Below, piece after piece: positions 1-6,206 of a stretch of DNA of 8,754 nt. The translations under genes were made by a program, and so were the position numbers. The notes beneath the pieces are model-generated. The model made no database searches and was not told where the DNA came from. It worked only from the letters and a program-made list of their open reading frames with translations. The first letter of the stretch is position 1, and every line of letters starts with the position of its first letter. Origin of the DNA: Acidimicrobiia bacterium (GTDB lineage: Bacteria; Actinomycetota; Acidimicrobiia; Acidimicrobiales; Poriferisodalaceae); the NCBI GenBank assembly GCA_026983855.1, contig JALSTE010000383.1, positions 1 through 8,754 on the forward strand, given 5' to 3'.

Positions 1-497
1 CCGGTGGCCGCCACCGTCGACCCGGTTCCGAAGGCCACCACCACCATGGTCGAGATGACTCCGAGGTACCCGACGACCGGACCCACCAGTGAGGGGGAGT
101 CGGCGGCCACCGCGGACACGATCCGGCGTCCGACCAGGGATAGGAGAACCACCACCGCCGCCAGCCCCACCAGGGCCGGTCCGGGGGCGAACCCGAGCCG
201 GCCCAGGCCCACGACATAGGCCAGATGGCCACACAGGAAGAACACCAGCCCGGCCATGAACCTCTCCCGGGGGAGCATCAGGGCCACATCCCCCACCAGT
301 CCGGCCAGGGCCCCGACGACCATCCACCAGCGGGCCGCCCCCGGCACGTCCATGGCCACGAGCATGGCCACCAGGAACAGCATCACCCCCGGTTTGGCCA
401 CCCATTCCAGCCGGGAACTCGAGGTCCACACCGCCCACCAGTCGAGGAGGGCCACGACCGCGGCCCCGAACAGGAGGACCCACGAGATCGCGGTCAC
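1..497 (-). CDS. YhhN/TMEM86 family membrane protein (lysoplasmalogenase-like), 3' end cut by window edge
   Basis: The visible 165 codons encode a strongly hydrophobic multipass protein. Positions that fit the YhhN/TMEM86 family are an aspartate in the first membrane segment (D19), the K35-P36 pair before the second, a GD pair at 69-70 followed by a hydrophobic LML stretch, F80 with GL at 83-84, and FFLCGHLAY at 86-94 with H91 and Y94. Known members include eukaryotic lysoplasmalogenase, which cleaves the vinyl-ether bond of lysoplasmalogens; the bacterial role is less clear, so the enzymatic name is by family only. The family is usually about 200-240 residues, so roughly a quarter of the protein lies beyond the edge. 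The start is GTG at 497: an in-frame TGA lies at 525-527 and no other start codon falls between. No clear Shine-Dalgarno precedes it. It follows the phosphatase gene on the same strand after 128 bases and may be separately transcribed. Confidence 0.75.
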   Translation of the reverse strand, partial: MTAISWVLLFGAAVVALLDWWAVWTSSSRLEWVAKPGVMLFLVAMLVAMDVPGAARWWMVVGALAGLVGDVALMLPRERFMAGLVFFLCGHLAYVVGLGRLGFAPGPALVGLAAVVVLLSLVGRRIVSAVAADSPSLVGPVVGYLGVISTMVVVAFGTGSTVAAT

Positions 498-625
498 CGG
501 GACCCGGCCCCGGGGACAGGGGGTTCACGACCCGGCCGCCGACCGGGAGTGGACCCGACAGCCACCCCCCGGGCCCCGGGGTGGCCGACCTCCCCCCGAA
601 TCACCGGAGTCCGGCCGGTGCCGGG
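498..625. other. Intergenic gap between phosphatase and YhhN-like genes
   Basis: This 128-base GC-rich gap holds one notable structure, a hairpin at 561-585 listed separately. I see no convincing -10/-35 pair for the downstream gene and no small ORF with a ribosome binding site. Confidence 0.5.
561..585 (-). terminator. GC-rich hairpin, possible terminator of the phosphatase operon
   Basis: GCCACCCC at 561-568 is a perfect inverted complement of GGGGTGGC at 578-585, with a 9-base loop. It lies about 40 bases past the phosphatase stop in the direction of transcription. No T-tract follows, so a canonical intrinsic terminator is not shown. Hairpins without U-tracts are commonly proposed as terminators in high-GC actinobacteria, but such repeats also arise by chance at this GC content. 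Confidence 0.35.
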
Positions 626-1291
626 TCAACCATCACCGGAATCGCCCCCGGCCGACGAGCCCGAACCGCCTCCCCAGGAGATCTCGGTGTCCTCCCCCGC
701 CAGTGGGGCCACCAGGTCCCGGTCCACCTCCCGGTTGAACTCCACCAGGCGAACCCGACCGCCGCCGGTCTCGATACGGGTGATCGAGGCGGTGGACAGG
801 TGCATCCGCCAAGACAGGTCCTCCCGGGTGCCCAGGGCCCAGGCCACGGCGGCCTTGATGGGGGACACATGGCTGACCACCACCACGTCCCGGGTGGCGG
901 CCTCCGCGGCGAGGTCGTCGCAGGCCTCCCACACCCGGGCCCGTAGCTCTCTGAGGGTCTCCCCTCCCGGGGGCCGGAAGTCGGGGTCGTCCATCCACCT
1001 CTCCCAGACCCCGGGGGGAAGGTCGGAGAACCTACGACCGTCGAATTCGCCGTAGTCGAGTTCCACCCACCGCTCGTCGACGTCGATGCCACCGGACCCC
1101 ACCGGCAGGGCCGCCGCCGTCTGACGGGCCCTCAACAACGGGGAGGCCACGATCCGGTCCACCACCGGCAGGGAGGCCGCCAGCCCCCGGGCCTGACGGC
1201 GACCCTCGGCGTCGAGGGGATTGTCCAACCGACCCTGCAGCAGGCCCGAGGCGTTGGCGGCGGTGCGACCGTGGCGGACCAGGATCAGCAT
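626..1291 (-). CDS. Histidine phosphatase family protein (phosphoglycerate mutase-like, CobC/MSMEG_4193-type)
   Basis: This is a 221-residue cytosolic phosphatase of the RHG superfamily. The catalytic set is complete: R6-H7-G8 in LVRHGRT (the phosphorylated histidine), R54 in SPLLRARQTA, E77 in VELDYGEFDG (proton donor), and H141 in VVVSHVSPIK. The FRPPGGETL segment at 105-113 is typical of CobC-like and phosphoglycerate mutase-like members. The substrate cannot be read from sequence; alpha-ribazole phosphate, phosphosugars or nucleotides are all known for relatives. I chose ATG at 1291 because RHG then falls at the N-terminus as usual. A longer frame reaching 1399 would add 36 residues with no family match that overlap the upstream gene. 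The start overlaps the end of the upstream membrane-protein gene by 7 bases, so translational coupling is likely. The C-terminus ends in a Gly/Ser/Asp-rich tail of about 16 residues that is probably disordered. Confidence 0.9.
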   Translation of the reverse strand: MLILVRHGRTAANASGLLQGRLDNPLDAEGRRQARGLAASLPVVDRIVASPLLRARQTAAALPVGSGGIDVDERWVELDYGEFDGRRFSDLPPGVWERWMDDPDFRPPGGETLRELRARVWEACDDLAAEAATRDVVVVSHVSPIKAAVAWALGTREDLSWRMHLSTASITRIETGGGRVRLVEFNREVDRDLVAPLAGEDTEISWGGGSGSSAGGDSGDG

Positions 1292-1797
1292 GACGGCGGC
1301 TGGTGGCCGGGTTCGGTGAGGGCCCGGTCGAGCCGACCCGTCCGCAGGAACACCGAACGCCGGGTGGGATCGGCCAGCCCGAACCGGTACCAGACCCACA
1401 TCAGGGAGAGGGCACCGACGACCTCCATGGCGATCGCCACACCCAACGGCCGGTCGAAGGCGGGGATCGGATGATCACCGAGGGCCAGGCCCTGGACCGG
1501 CCACCAGAACACGGCGGTAACCGTCCATATCGGATCGAGTACCAGGTGGAAGAAGACCCCTATCGGGAGGGCCAGCAGTCGCCGCCGCAGACGGCGTCTC
1601 CGGACCGTCACCGCCATGACCCCGTACAGCAGGAACACCGCCCCCAGGAGGGTGTGGGCAACGGCGGCGTGACCGAAGGGGGCGTCGACCAGGTCCGGTA
1701 GCAGGGCCCCGAACACCACGAGGCGGTGGTCTATGGCGGGGTCCCGAAAGACGAACCACATCATGACCAGCGACAGTCCTGCGAACCAGAGAAACAT
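1285..1797 (-). CDS. Small multipass membrane protein resembling YdjM/DUF457 membrane-bound metal-dependent hydrolases
   Basis: The product is a 170-residue integral membrane protein with about four hydrophobic segments (near 2-17, 45-65, 75-100 and 117-137) and a very basic loop at 66-73. The pattern DHRLVVFGALLPDLVD at 23-38, then AHTLLG with H48, then FFHLVLDP with H84 and D88, recalls the His/Asp arrangement of the YdjM/DUF457 (PF04307) proteins, where these residues are proposed to bind metal in the membrane. That placement is by pattern only and the substrate is unknown. Translation likely starts at ATG 1797, 25 bases after the zinc-ribbon stop. No good Shine-Dalgarno precedes it, and internal methionines at 12 and 13 are alternatives. 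The gene is sandwiched between the zinc-ribbon and phosphatase genes and overlaps the latter, which argues for one transcript. Confidence 0.7.
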   Translation of the reverse strand: MFLWFAGLSLVMMWFVFRDPAIDHRLVVFGALLPDLVDAPFGHAAVAHTLLGAVFLLYGVMAVTVRRRRLRRRLLALPIGVFFHLVLDPIWTVTAVFWWPVQGLALGDHPIPAFDRPLGVAIAMEVVGALSLMWVWYRFGLADPTRRSVFLRTGRLDRALTEPGHQPPSC

Positions 1798-1822
1798 GGG
1801 CTATCCGATACTCGTCATCAGG

Positions 1823-2539
1823 TCAGGGAGCGAGCAGAACCCCGCACTCCTCACACACGAAGAGCTCGTCACCGGATGAGTGGCGGACCTCCTCCACGAA
1901 CATGGTCGGGAGTGACAGCCCGCAGGCCCCGCAGGTGGATCCGATCAGCCGGGCCAGGGCCACCCCGTCGCGGCGACCGGCCCGGGCCCTCGTGTAGCGC
2001 TCCAGCAGCTCCGGGGGAATCTCCGCCGCCAGCGAGTCCCGCTGGGAGCCCACCTCGGCGGCCTCGGCGTCGATCTCGGCCTGCTCGGTCGTGACCCGGG
2101 CCTCGAGCCTTCCCGCCTCGGCCCGGGCGTCGGCGAGACGGGTCTCCATTTCCGCCAGCCGGGAGGAGACCGGTTCGAGGGCCTCCATGAGATCGAGGAT
2201 CTTCTCCTCCAGGTGATCCTTGCGACGCCCCAGGGACTCCAACTCGTCCTGGATCGCCGACAGTTCCTTCGGTGAGGTGATGGTGCCCGAGTACATGCGG
2301 TCGTTCTCCCGCCCGATCTTGTCGTCGAGCAGGGCCACCTCGTCCTCGATCCGTTTCTGGCGGGTCAGCAGATCCGTGCGGGTCCCGGCCACCTCATCCC
2401 TCTCCCCCACCAGCTGGTCCACCTCCCGGTGCAGTTGGTCGAGCTCGGCTCGGACGGGGAGGTGTTCCCCCTTGTAGCGAAGCTGGTCGAGTCGGGTATC
2501 GAGACCCTGCAGCTCCACCAGCCGATCGAGTTCACTCAC
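1823..2539 (-). CDS. Coiled-coil protein with C-terminal C4-type zinc ribbon (Rv2229c-like, PF02591 family)
   Basis: This 238-residue protein is a long charged alpha-helical coiled coil (about 1-170) followed by a zinc ribbon with C203-x2-C206 and C229-x2-C232. The segment RMYSGTITSPKELSAIQDE at 81-99 is a family hallmark between the two helical arms. Length and layout match mycobacterial Rv2229c and are similar to Helicobacter HP0958 (FlgZ). The family is thought to bind nucleic acid or act as a scaffold, but no actinobacterial function is settled. GTG at 2539 is the start: AGGGGAGG at 2548-2555 sits 8 bases upstream and the coiled coil begins at once. An in-frame ATG at 2632 would add 31 non-conserved residues. 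In mycobacteria the homologue is followed by an RNase H-histidine phosphatase fusion; here a membrane-protein gene and then a stand-alone histidine phosphatase follow. Confidence 0.92.
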   Translation of the reverse strand: MSELDRLVELQGLDTRLDQLRYKGEHLPVRAELDQLHREVDQLVGERDEVAGTRTDLLTRQKRIEDEVALLDDKIGRENDRMYSGTITSPKELSAIQDELESLGRRKDHLEEKILDLMEALEPVSSRLAEMETRLADARAEAGRLEARVTTEQAEIDAEAAEVGSQRDSLAAEIPPELLERYTRARAGRRDGVALARLIGSTCGACGLSLPTMFVEEVRHSSGDELFVCEECGVLLAP

Positions 2540-2547
2540 TCCCTTGA

Positions 2548-2555
2548 CCTCCCCT
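2548..2555 (-). promoter_or_regulatory. Shine-Dalgarno deciding the GTG start of the zinc-ribbon gene
   Basis: AGGGGAGG on the minus strand lies 8 bases before GTG 2539. It is the strongest ribosome binding site in the left half of the window, and it rules in the short start over the ATG at 2632. Confidence 0.75.
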
Positions 2556-2573
2556 GATCCGATCCGTCCATTC

Positions 2574-2592
2574 AACACCCCCCGGAGGTGTT
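2574..2592 (-). repeat. Short inverted repeat upstream of the zinc-ribbon gene
   Basis: AACACC and GGTGTT arms (6 bp, perfect) flank a 7-base GC loop. The repeat lies 34 bases upstream of GTG 2539, where an operator or 5' UTR hairpin could act. Nothing else in the sequence supports a specific regulator. Confidence 0.25.
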
Positions 2593-2712
2593 CGCGCGAC
2601 CCGGCATTCACCCGGGATCGCCCAAGGGCCACTCACCTCCCACCGCTGATCCTCCCTCCGGTGGCGGGGAGCCGGCCCCGGGCCCGCTGGACCCCGGGGA
2701 TCCCGTCCCATG

Positions 2713-5148
2713 TCAGGGGGTGGTGGTGGTCGACGAGCTGGTCGTGGTGGTGGCCGCGGTGGTGGACGTGGTCGTCGAGCTCGGCGGACCGGTCGTGGTG
2801 GTGGTCGAGGTTGTCGTCGAGGAATCGGGAGGAGTCGTGGTGGTGGTCGGGACGGTGGTGGTACCACCCCCACCGGGGGCCGTGGTGGTCGTCTCTCCGG
2901 GAGCGGTGGTGGTCGTATCGCCCGGAACCGTGGTCGAGGAGGGGTCCTCAGTGGTGGTCGTGGTGGTCGTGGGGTTCAGACGGTCGGCCACCTCGCTGCA
3001 GCGGACCTTCTCCCTGCGGCTGATCCCCTCCTCATCGGTGATGGTGATCTCACACAGGGCGCTGTCCCGGGGCACGAACTTGCCGTTGCGGGTGGCCATG
3101 TCCACGTTCACGTCACGGCAGTCGAGTTTGAACTCCAGCTTGGTGCCGTCGGCCAGTTCGATCTCGACGGGGCACTTCTCGTCGGGTAGGAACAGGAATC
3201 GTCCCGCTCGGGGGGCCGGGGGTGGGGGGTCGAACGGCTGGATCGGGGTGTCGGCCAGGGCCTTGCTCATGTACACCCCCCAGATGGTGGCCGGGATGGA
3301 CCCCCCGGTGACACCCCCCGGGTGTCCCAGTACGTTGCGCATCTCGACCTTCTCCAGGGGGTCCCCGAGCCAGACCGAGGTGGCGTACTGGGGGGTGTAG
3401 CCCACGAACCAGGCGTCGGTGAAGTCCTGAGCCGTTCCCGTCTTGCCGGCGGCGGGCTGACCGTTGGCCAGCTGGGCCCTACGGCCCGTGCCCCCCCTGA
3501 CGTTGGCCTCCAGGACGCTGGTGACCCAGCGGGCGGTCTCGCTGCTCACCAGGCGGCGACCCCGGGGGATGTGCTCGTAGATGACGTTTCCCTCACGGTC
3601 CTCGATTCGCTCCACGTAGTAGGGCTCCATGCGGATCCCGTCGTTGGCCAGCACCGAGTACCCCACGGCGTGCTCCAGGGGGGTGACCTCCTGGGCCCCG
3701 AGCGACATCGACTTGAACGGCAGGAACCTCTCGTCCTCGGAGCGCCCGACCATCTGGCTGGCCAGGTCGGCCACGTCCTCCAGGCCGGTGACTATCCCCA
3801 GTCGGACGAAGGCGCAGTTGGACGAGCTGAGGGTCTGACCCCTGATGGTCTTGACCGTCCCCGGTGAGCGACTGAAGTTGTTCACGATGTAGAGCTTCGG
3901 CCCGTCATCGAAGGCGCACGGGCCGATACCGCTGATGGTGTCATAGGGCAGGATTCCGGCCCTCTCGATGGCGGTGGTGAGCACGTAGGTCTTGAACGAG
4001 GACCCCGGCTGGCGCTTGCCCTGGGTGGCCAGGTTGAACTCGAACTCGGCGAAGTCCGGTCCCCCCAGGAAGGCCCGTACCGCACCGGTGGACGGTTCCA
4101 CCGTGGCTATCGACACCTCGAAGCGGCCGGTGCCGTCGGGAAGGACCTCCTTGACGGCCTCCTTCATCTGGCGCTCCAGCACCGGGTCGAAGGTGGAGTA
4201 CACCCGCAACCCGCCGGAGTAGACGGCGTTGAACCTCTCCTCGCGGGTGTCCCCCAGGGCGTCGAGATTCAGCAGGGCCTCGGTGACGGTGTCGAAGAAG
4301 TAGTCCCGCTTGAGGTTCTTGTTGGTGAACCGGGGGCTCAGGTTCCGCGTCGGGAGGGGCCGGCGCTGGTACTCGTCGAATTCGTCCTGGGTGATTATCC
4401 CCAGCTCCAGCATCCGGGTCAGGCCCACGGTCCGTCGCTTGCGGGCCACGTCGAAGTCCTCGAATCCATCGAAGACCGAGGGGGCCCGGATCAATCCGGC
4501 CAGCAGGGCGGCGTCCCCGTGATCGAGTTCCTCCACGTCCTTGCCGAAGTAGGTCTCGGCCGCGGCCTGGATGCCGTAGGCGCCGTTCCCGAAGTAGATC
4601 TCGTTGAGGTAGAACTCGAGGAGTTCCTCCTTCGTCATCTGCTCCTCGAGGCGGGAGGCCAGGATGGCCTCGCGGATCTTGCGGTTGAAGGTCCGCTCGT
4701 TGCCGACCACCCGCAACTTCACGATCTGCTGGGTGATGGTCGAACCACCGCCGGTCACCTCACCGGCGGAGACGTTGGACAGCATGGCCCGGATGGTGCC
4801 CCGCAGATCGAATCCGTGGTGCTCGAAGAACTTCTCGTCCTCGACGGCCAGAACGGCGTCGATCACGTCCTGGGGTATCTGGTCGTAGGACACGATCTCA
4901 CGATCGACGGCGGTGTTGAGGACCCCGATCTGGTTGCCGTAGCGGTCGTAGACCTCGGTCCGCTGGGCTCCCGGTGTGAGGTCGAAATCCACCTCGGCCC
5001 GTTGCATGTCGACGGCGGTGAGGGCCTTGCCGGCGTGGGGGGCGATGGCGTACCCGGCCGCGGCGAACAGACCCACCGCCATGACCAGGGCCACCGCCAC
5101 TCCCAAGAGCCGGCTCAGTCTCCACAGGAACCTACGCACAGTGGACAA
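2713..5148 (-). CDS. Class A penicillin-binding protein (glycosyltransferase GT51 plus transpeptidase) with Thr-rich tail
   Basis: This bifunctional enzyme polymerises lipid II and cross-links peptidoglycan on the outer face of the membrane. Residues 1-13 are basic and cytosolic, and 14-36 form the membrane anchor. GT51 motifs are VEDEKFF at 102-108 (E103 catalytic), GGGSTITQQ at 133-141 with K144, and LLEFYLNEIYFGNGAYGI at about 176-193. The transpeptidase shows S383-x-x-K386 (SSFK), S442-x-N444 and K569-T570-G571, all intact. After it comes a region with four cysteines (659, 677, 699, 717), then about 85 residues that are almost only Thr, Ser, Pro and Gly to the C-terminus. The 811 residues are within the family's size range. 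The start is uncertain: TTG at 5148 is the first candidate after an in-frame TGA, GTG at 5139 is next, and neither has a good Shine-Dalgarno. TACGGT at 5149-5154 resembles an actinobacterial TANNNT -10 box, so a leaderless GTG start is possible. Confidence 0.96.
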   Translation of the reverse strand: MSTVRRFLWRLSRLLGVAVALVMAVGLFAAAGYAIAPHAGKALTAVDMQRAEVDFDLTPGAQRTEVYDRYGNQIGVLNTAVDREIVSYDQIPQDVIDAVLAVEDEKFFEHHGFDLRGTIRAMLSNVSAGEVTGGGSTITQQIVKLRVVGNERTFNRKIREAILASRLEEQMTKEELLEFYLNEIYFGNGAYGIQAAAETYFGKDVEELDHGDAALLAGLIRAPSVFDGFEDFDVARKRRTVGLTRMLELGIITQDEFDEYQRRPLPTRNLSPRFTNKNLKRDYFFDTVTEALLNLDALGDTREERFNAVYSGGLRVYSTFDPVLERQMKEAVKEVLPDGTGRFEVSIATVEPSTGAVRAFLGGPDFAEFEFNLATQGKRQPGSSFKTYVLTTAIERAGILPYDTISGIGPCAFDDGPKLYIVNNFSRSPGTVKTIRGQTLSSSNCAFVRLGIVTGLEDVADLASQMVGRSEDERFLPFKSMSLGAQEVTPLEHAVGYSVLANDGIRMEPYYVERIEDREGNVIYEHIPRGRRLVSSETARWVTSVLEANVRGGTGRRAQLANGQPAAGKTGTAQDFTDAWFVGYTPQYATSVWLGDPLEKVEMRNVLGHPGGVTGGSIPATIWGVYMSKALADTPIQPFDPPPPAPRAGRFLFLPDEKCPVEIELADGTKLEFKLDCRDVNVDMATRNGKFVPRDSALCEITITDEEGISRREKVRCSEVADRLNPTTTTTTTEDPSSTTVPGDTTTTAPGETTTTAPGGGGTTTVPTTTTTPPDSSTTTSTTTTTGPPSSTTTSTTAATTTTSSSTTTTP
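2716..2970 (-). repeat. Low-complexity Thr/Ser/Pro-coding repeat tract of the PBP gene
   Basis: The plus strand reads as irregular GTGGTGGTCG-type repeats; on the coding strand these are mostly Thr codons (ACC, ACG, ACA) broken by Ser, Pro and Gly. Two units TTTTAPG are directly recognisable around residues 745-758. Thr codons are mixed rather than copied, so it reads as selected amino-acid composition more than recent DNA slippage. Such tracts are prone to length change and to assembly error. Confidence 0.8.
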
Positions 5149-5304
5149 ACCGTACTGCCAGTTCGGCTCTCTCCCACGTCACCCCCTGCCCGCCACTCGC
5201 GGGTTGGCACCGGCGGGCCGGGTGGCCGCGCTCGGGGAAGGCCCCGATCACCGCAATTCACCGCCGTGGTGTCATCGGGAGGTGAAATCGGTCACCATGA
5301 TGCG
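5149..5304. other. Divergent intergenic region between PBP and thiamine genes
   Basis: This 156-base region must carry the 5' signals of both the PBP gene (minus) and the thiamine operon (plus). GCCCGCC at 5188-5194 pairs with GGCGGGC at 5212-5218 (7 bp, 17-base loop). TACGGT on the minus strand at 5149-5154 is a -10-like hexamer next to the PBP start, but no well-spaced -35 is evident. I saw no conserved THI-box elements of a TPP riboswitch. GGGAGG at 5277-5282 is the best plus-strand ribosome binding site and sits 22 bases before the kinase GTG. Confidence 0.4.
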
Positions 5305-5308
5305 GTGA
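5277..5308 (+). promoter_or_regulatory. Ribosome binding site with a three-codon mini-ORF overlapping the kinase start
   Basis: GGGAGGTG at 5277-5284 is 12 bases before ATG 5297, which opens the frame ATG ATG CGG TGA. That TGA (5306-5308) overlaps the GTG start (5305-5307) as GTGA. The Shine-Dalgarno is badly spaced for the GTG itself but acceptable for the mini-ORF, so the kinase could be translated by re-initiation. The alternative is a start at in-frame GTG 5266 or 5269, which have no close ribosome binding site. It may also be chance. Confidence 0.25.
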
Positions 5309-6201
5309 GCCCCACCCCGGAGAGTCCCCCGCAGCCACCCCTGGACGCCCTGATAGTGGCCGGCGGAGCGGTGATCGACACCTCTGAACTCGGCCCGGCC
5401 CTCGAACGCCTCCACTGGGACCTCGGGGATCTGGACCGGGTGCCCCTCATCGCCGCCGACTCCGGGGCCGAATTGGCCCTGGCCCTGGGCCTGATGCCCG
5501 ACGCGGTCATCGGGGACATGGACTCCATCAGTCCCGGGACCCTGTCCCTCCTGGAACACCGGGGGGTACCGATCATCCGGCATCCCCGCGACAAGGACCG
5601 GACCGATCTGGAACTGGCCCTGGACCACACCGCCTCCCTGCTCGGGGCCCGATCCGGTGAGATCTCCCGATCGGGCGGAACCGCTCCGGCGGAGAGCACC
5701 GCGGGGGGTCCGGGAGTCCCCGGTGGACGATCGGCCCGGACCACCCTGAGGGGGGAAACCCCCGAGGATGCCGGCCCGGCGGCCCGGGTGCTGGTGCTGG
5801 GGGCGGGCGGGGGTCGGCTGGATCACCTGCTGGGCAACCTGGCCGTTCTCGGCGCCCCCCGTTATCGCCCGCTGGGTCTGGTGATGATCACCCCCGGGGC
5901 CGTCGTGATGCCGGTCGGTCCCGGGAGCGGGGAGAGGATCCTCCCGGCGGGGCCCGGCGACACGGTGACCCTCCTCGCCCTCGGTGGACCCGCCGTCGGG
6001 GTGACCACCAGGGGTCTGCGCTACCCCCTCCACGACGACGTGCTCGCGGCGGATTCCTCCCTGGGGCTGAGTAACGTTGTCGGACCGGCCGTTCCCCCCG
6101 GTTCCCCTCCGTCGGTGACCGTCGCCCGGGGGACGGTCCTGGTCGTCATCCCCCTGACCGAGGGCCCGAACCCGCCCCGATCCCCCAGTGAGGCCCCCTG
6201 A
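5305..6201 (+). CDS. thiN: Thiamine diphosphokinase (thiamine pyrophosphokinase)
   Basis: This enzyme transfers diphosphate from ATP to thiamine, making thiamine diphosphate (EC 2.7.6.2). Family motifs appear in order: DALIVAGG at 14-21, IAADSGAELALALGLMPD at 49-66, GDMDSIS at 70-76, HPRDKDRTDLELAL at 93-106, GAGGGRLDHLLGNL at 166-179, then the C-terminal thiamine-binding part with TTRGLRYPL at 234-242 and SSLGLSN at 251-257. The acidic D71/D73 and KDRTD residues fit the Mg-ATP site. At 298 residues it is longer than the common 210-230, mainly through a hydrophilic insert at about 115-160 and a Pro-rich C-terminal tail. The frame is open far upstream (antisense to the PBP gene), so the start is judged by homology: GTG 5305, with GTG 5266/5269 as alternatives. 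The next gene, a thiamine-binding lipoprotein, begins 5 bases after the stop, which supports the assignment. Confidence 0.9.
   Translation: MSPTPESPPQPPLDALIVAGGAVIDTSELGPALERLHWDLGDLDRVPLIAADSGAELALALGLMPDAVIGDMDSISPGTLSLLEHRGVPIIRHPRDKDRTDLELALDHTASLLGARSGEISRSGGTAPAESTAGGPGVPGGRSARTTLRGETPEDAGPAARVLVLGAGGGRLDHLLGNLAVLGAPRYRPLGLVMITPGAVVMPVGPGSGERILPAGPGDTVTLLALGGPAVGVTTRGLRYPLHDDVLAADSSLGLSNVVGPAVPPGSPPSVTVARGTVLVVIPLTEGPNPPRSPSEAP
5647..5784 (+). other. Hydrophilic insert within thiamine diphosphokinase
   Basis: Residues about 115-160 are Gly/Ser/Ala/Pro/Arg-rich and lie between the KDRTDLELAL helix and the RVLVLGAGGGRLDH strand. In typical family members these two elements are joined by a short loop. 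The frame is intact through it. It is probably a disordered surface loop. Confidence 0.55.
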
Positions 6202-6206
6202 AGCCC

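Larger units (their letters stand above)
2540..2712. other. Intergenic region between PBP and zinc-ribbon genes
   Basis: This 173-base region has no gene with support. It contains a 6-bp inverted repeat, AACACC at 2574-2579 and GGTGTT at 2587-2592 with a 7-base loop, ending 34 bases before the zinc-ribbon start. It also has several short G/C palindromes just after the PBP stop (2670-2710) that could terminate transcription, though none has a T-tract. I could not identify a convincing promoter, so whether the zinc-ribbon gene is read through from the PBP gene is open. Confidence 0.4.

Noticed and set aside
225..1055. Plus-strand open frames of 120-276 codons between 225 and 1055
   Set aside because: They are Pro/Arg/His-rich shadows of the minus-strand phosphatase and YhhN-like genes, with no domain match.
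1292..1399. 36-codon N-terminal extension of the histidine phosphatase
   Set aside because: It overlaps the membrane-protein gene, shows no family similarity, and would push the RHG motif away from its normal N-terminal position.
2540..2632. 31-codon extension of the zinc-ribbon protein to ATG 2632
   Set aside because: GTG 2539 has a well-spaced AGGGGAGG and gives the usual family N-terminus; the extension covers that ribosome binding site and looks non-coding.
2713..2970. GTGGTGGT-rich tract as a CRISPR array or regulatory tandem repeat
   Set aside because: The units are irregular, have no spacers, and are explained as Thr/Ser/Pro codons of the PBP tail on the minus strand.
4519..5304. Long N-terminal extension of the thiamine diphosphokinase frame, open from 4519
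   Set aside because: It is antisense to the PBP glycosyltransferase domain and crosses the divergent intergenic region. The kinase fold begins only at about 5340.
5149..5304. TPP riboswitch upstream of the thiamine genes
   Set aside because: I looked for the conserved CUGAGA and ACCUGAUC-type elements on the plus strand and did not find them.
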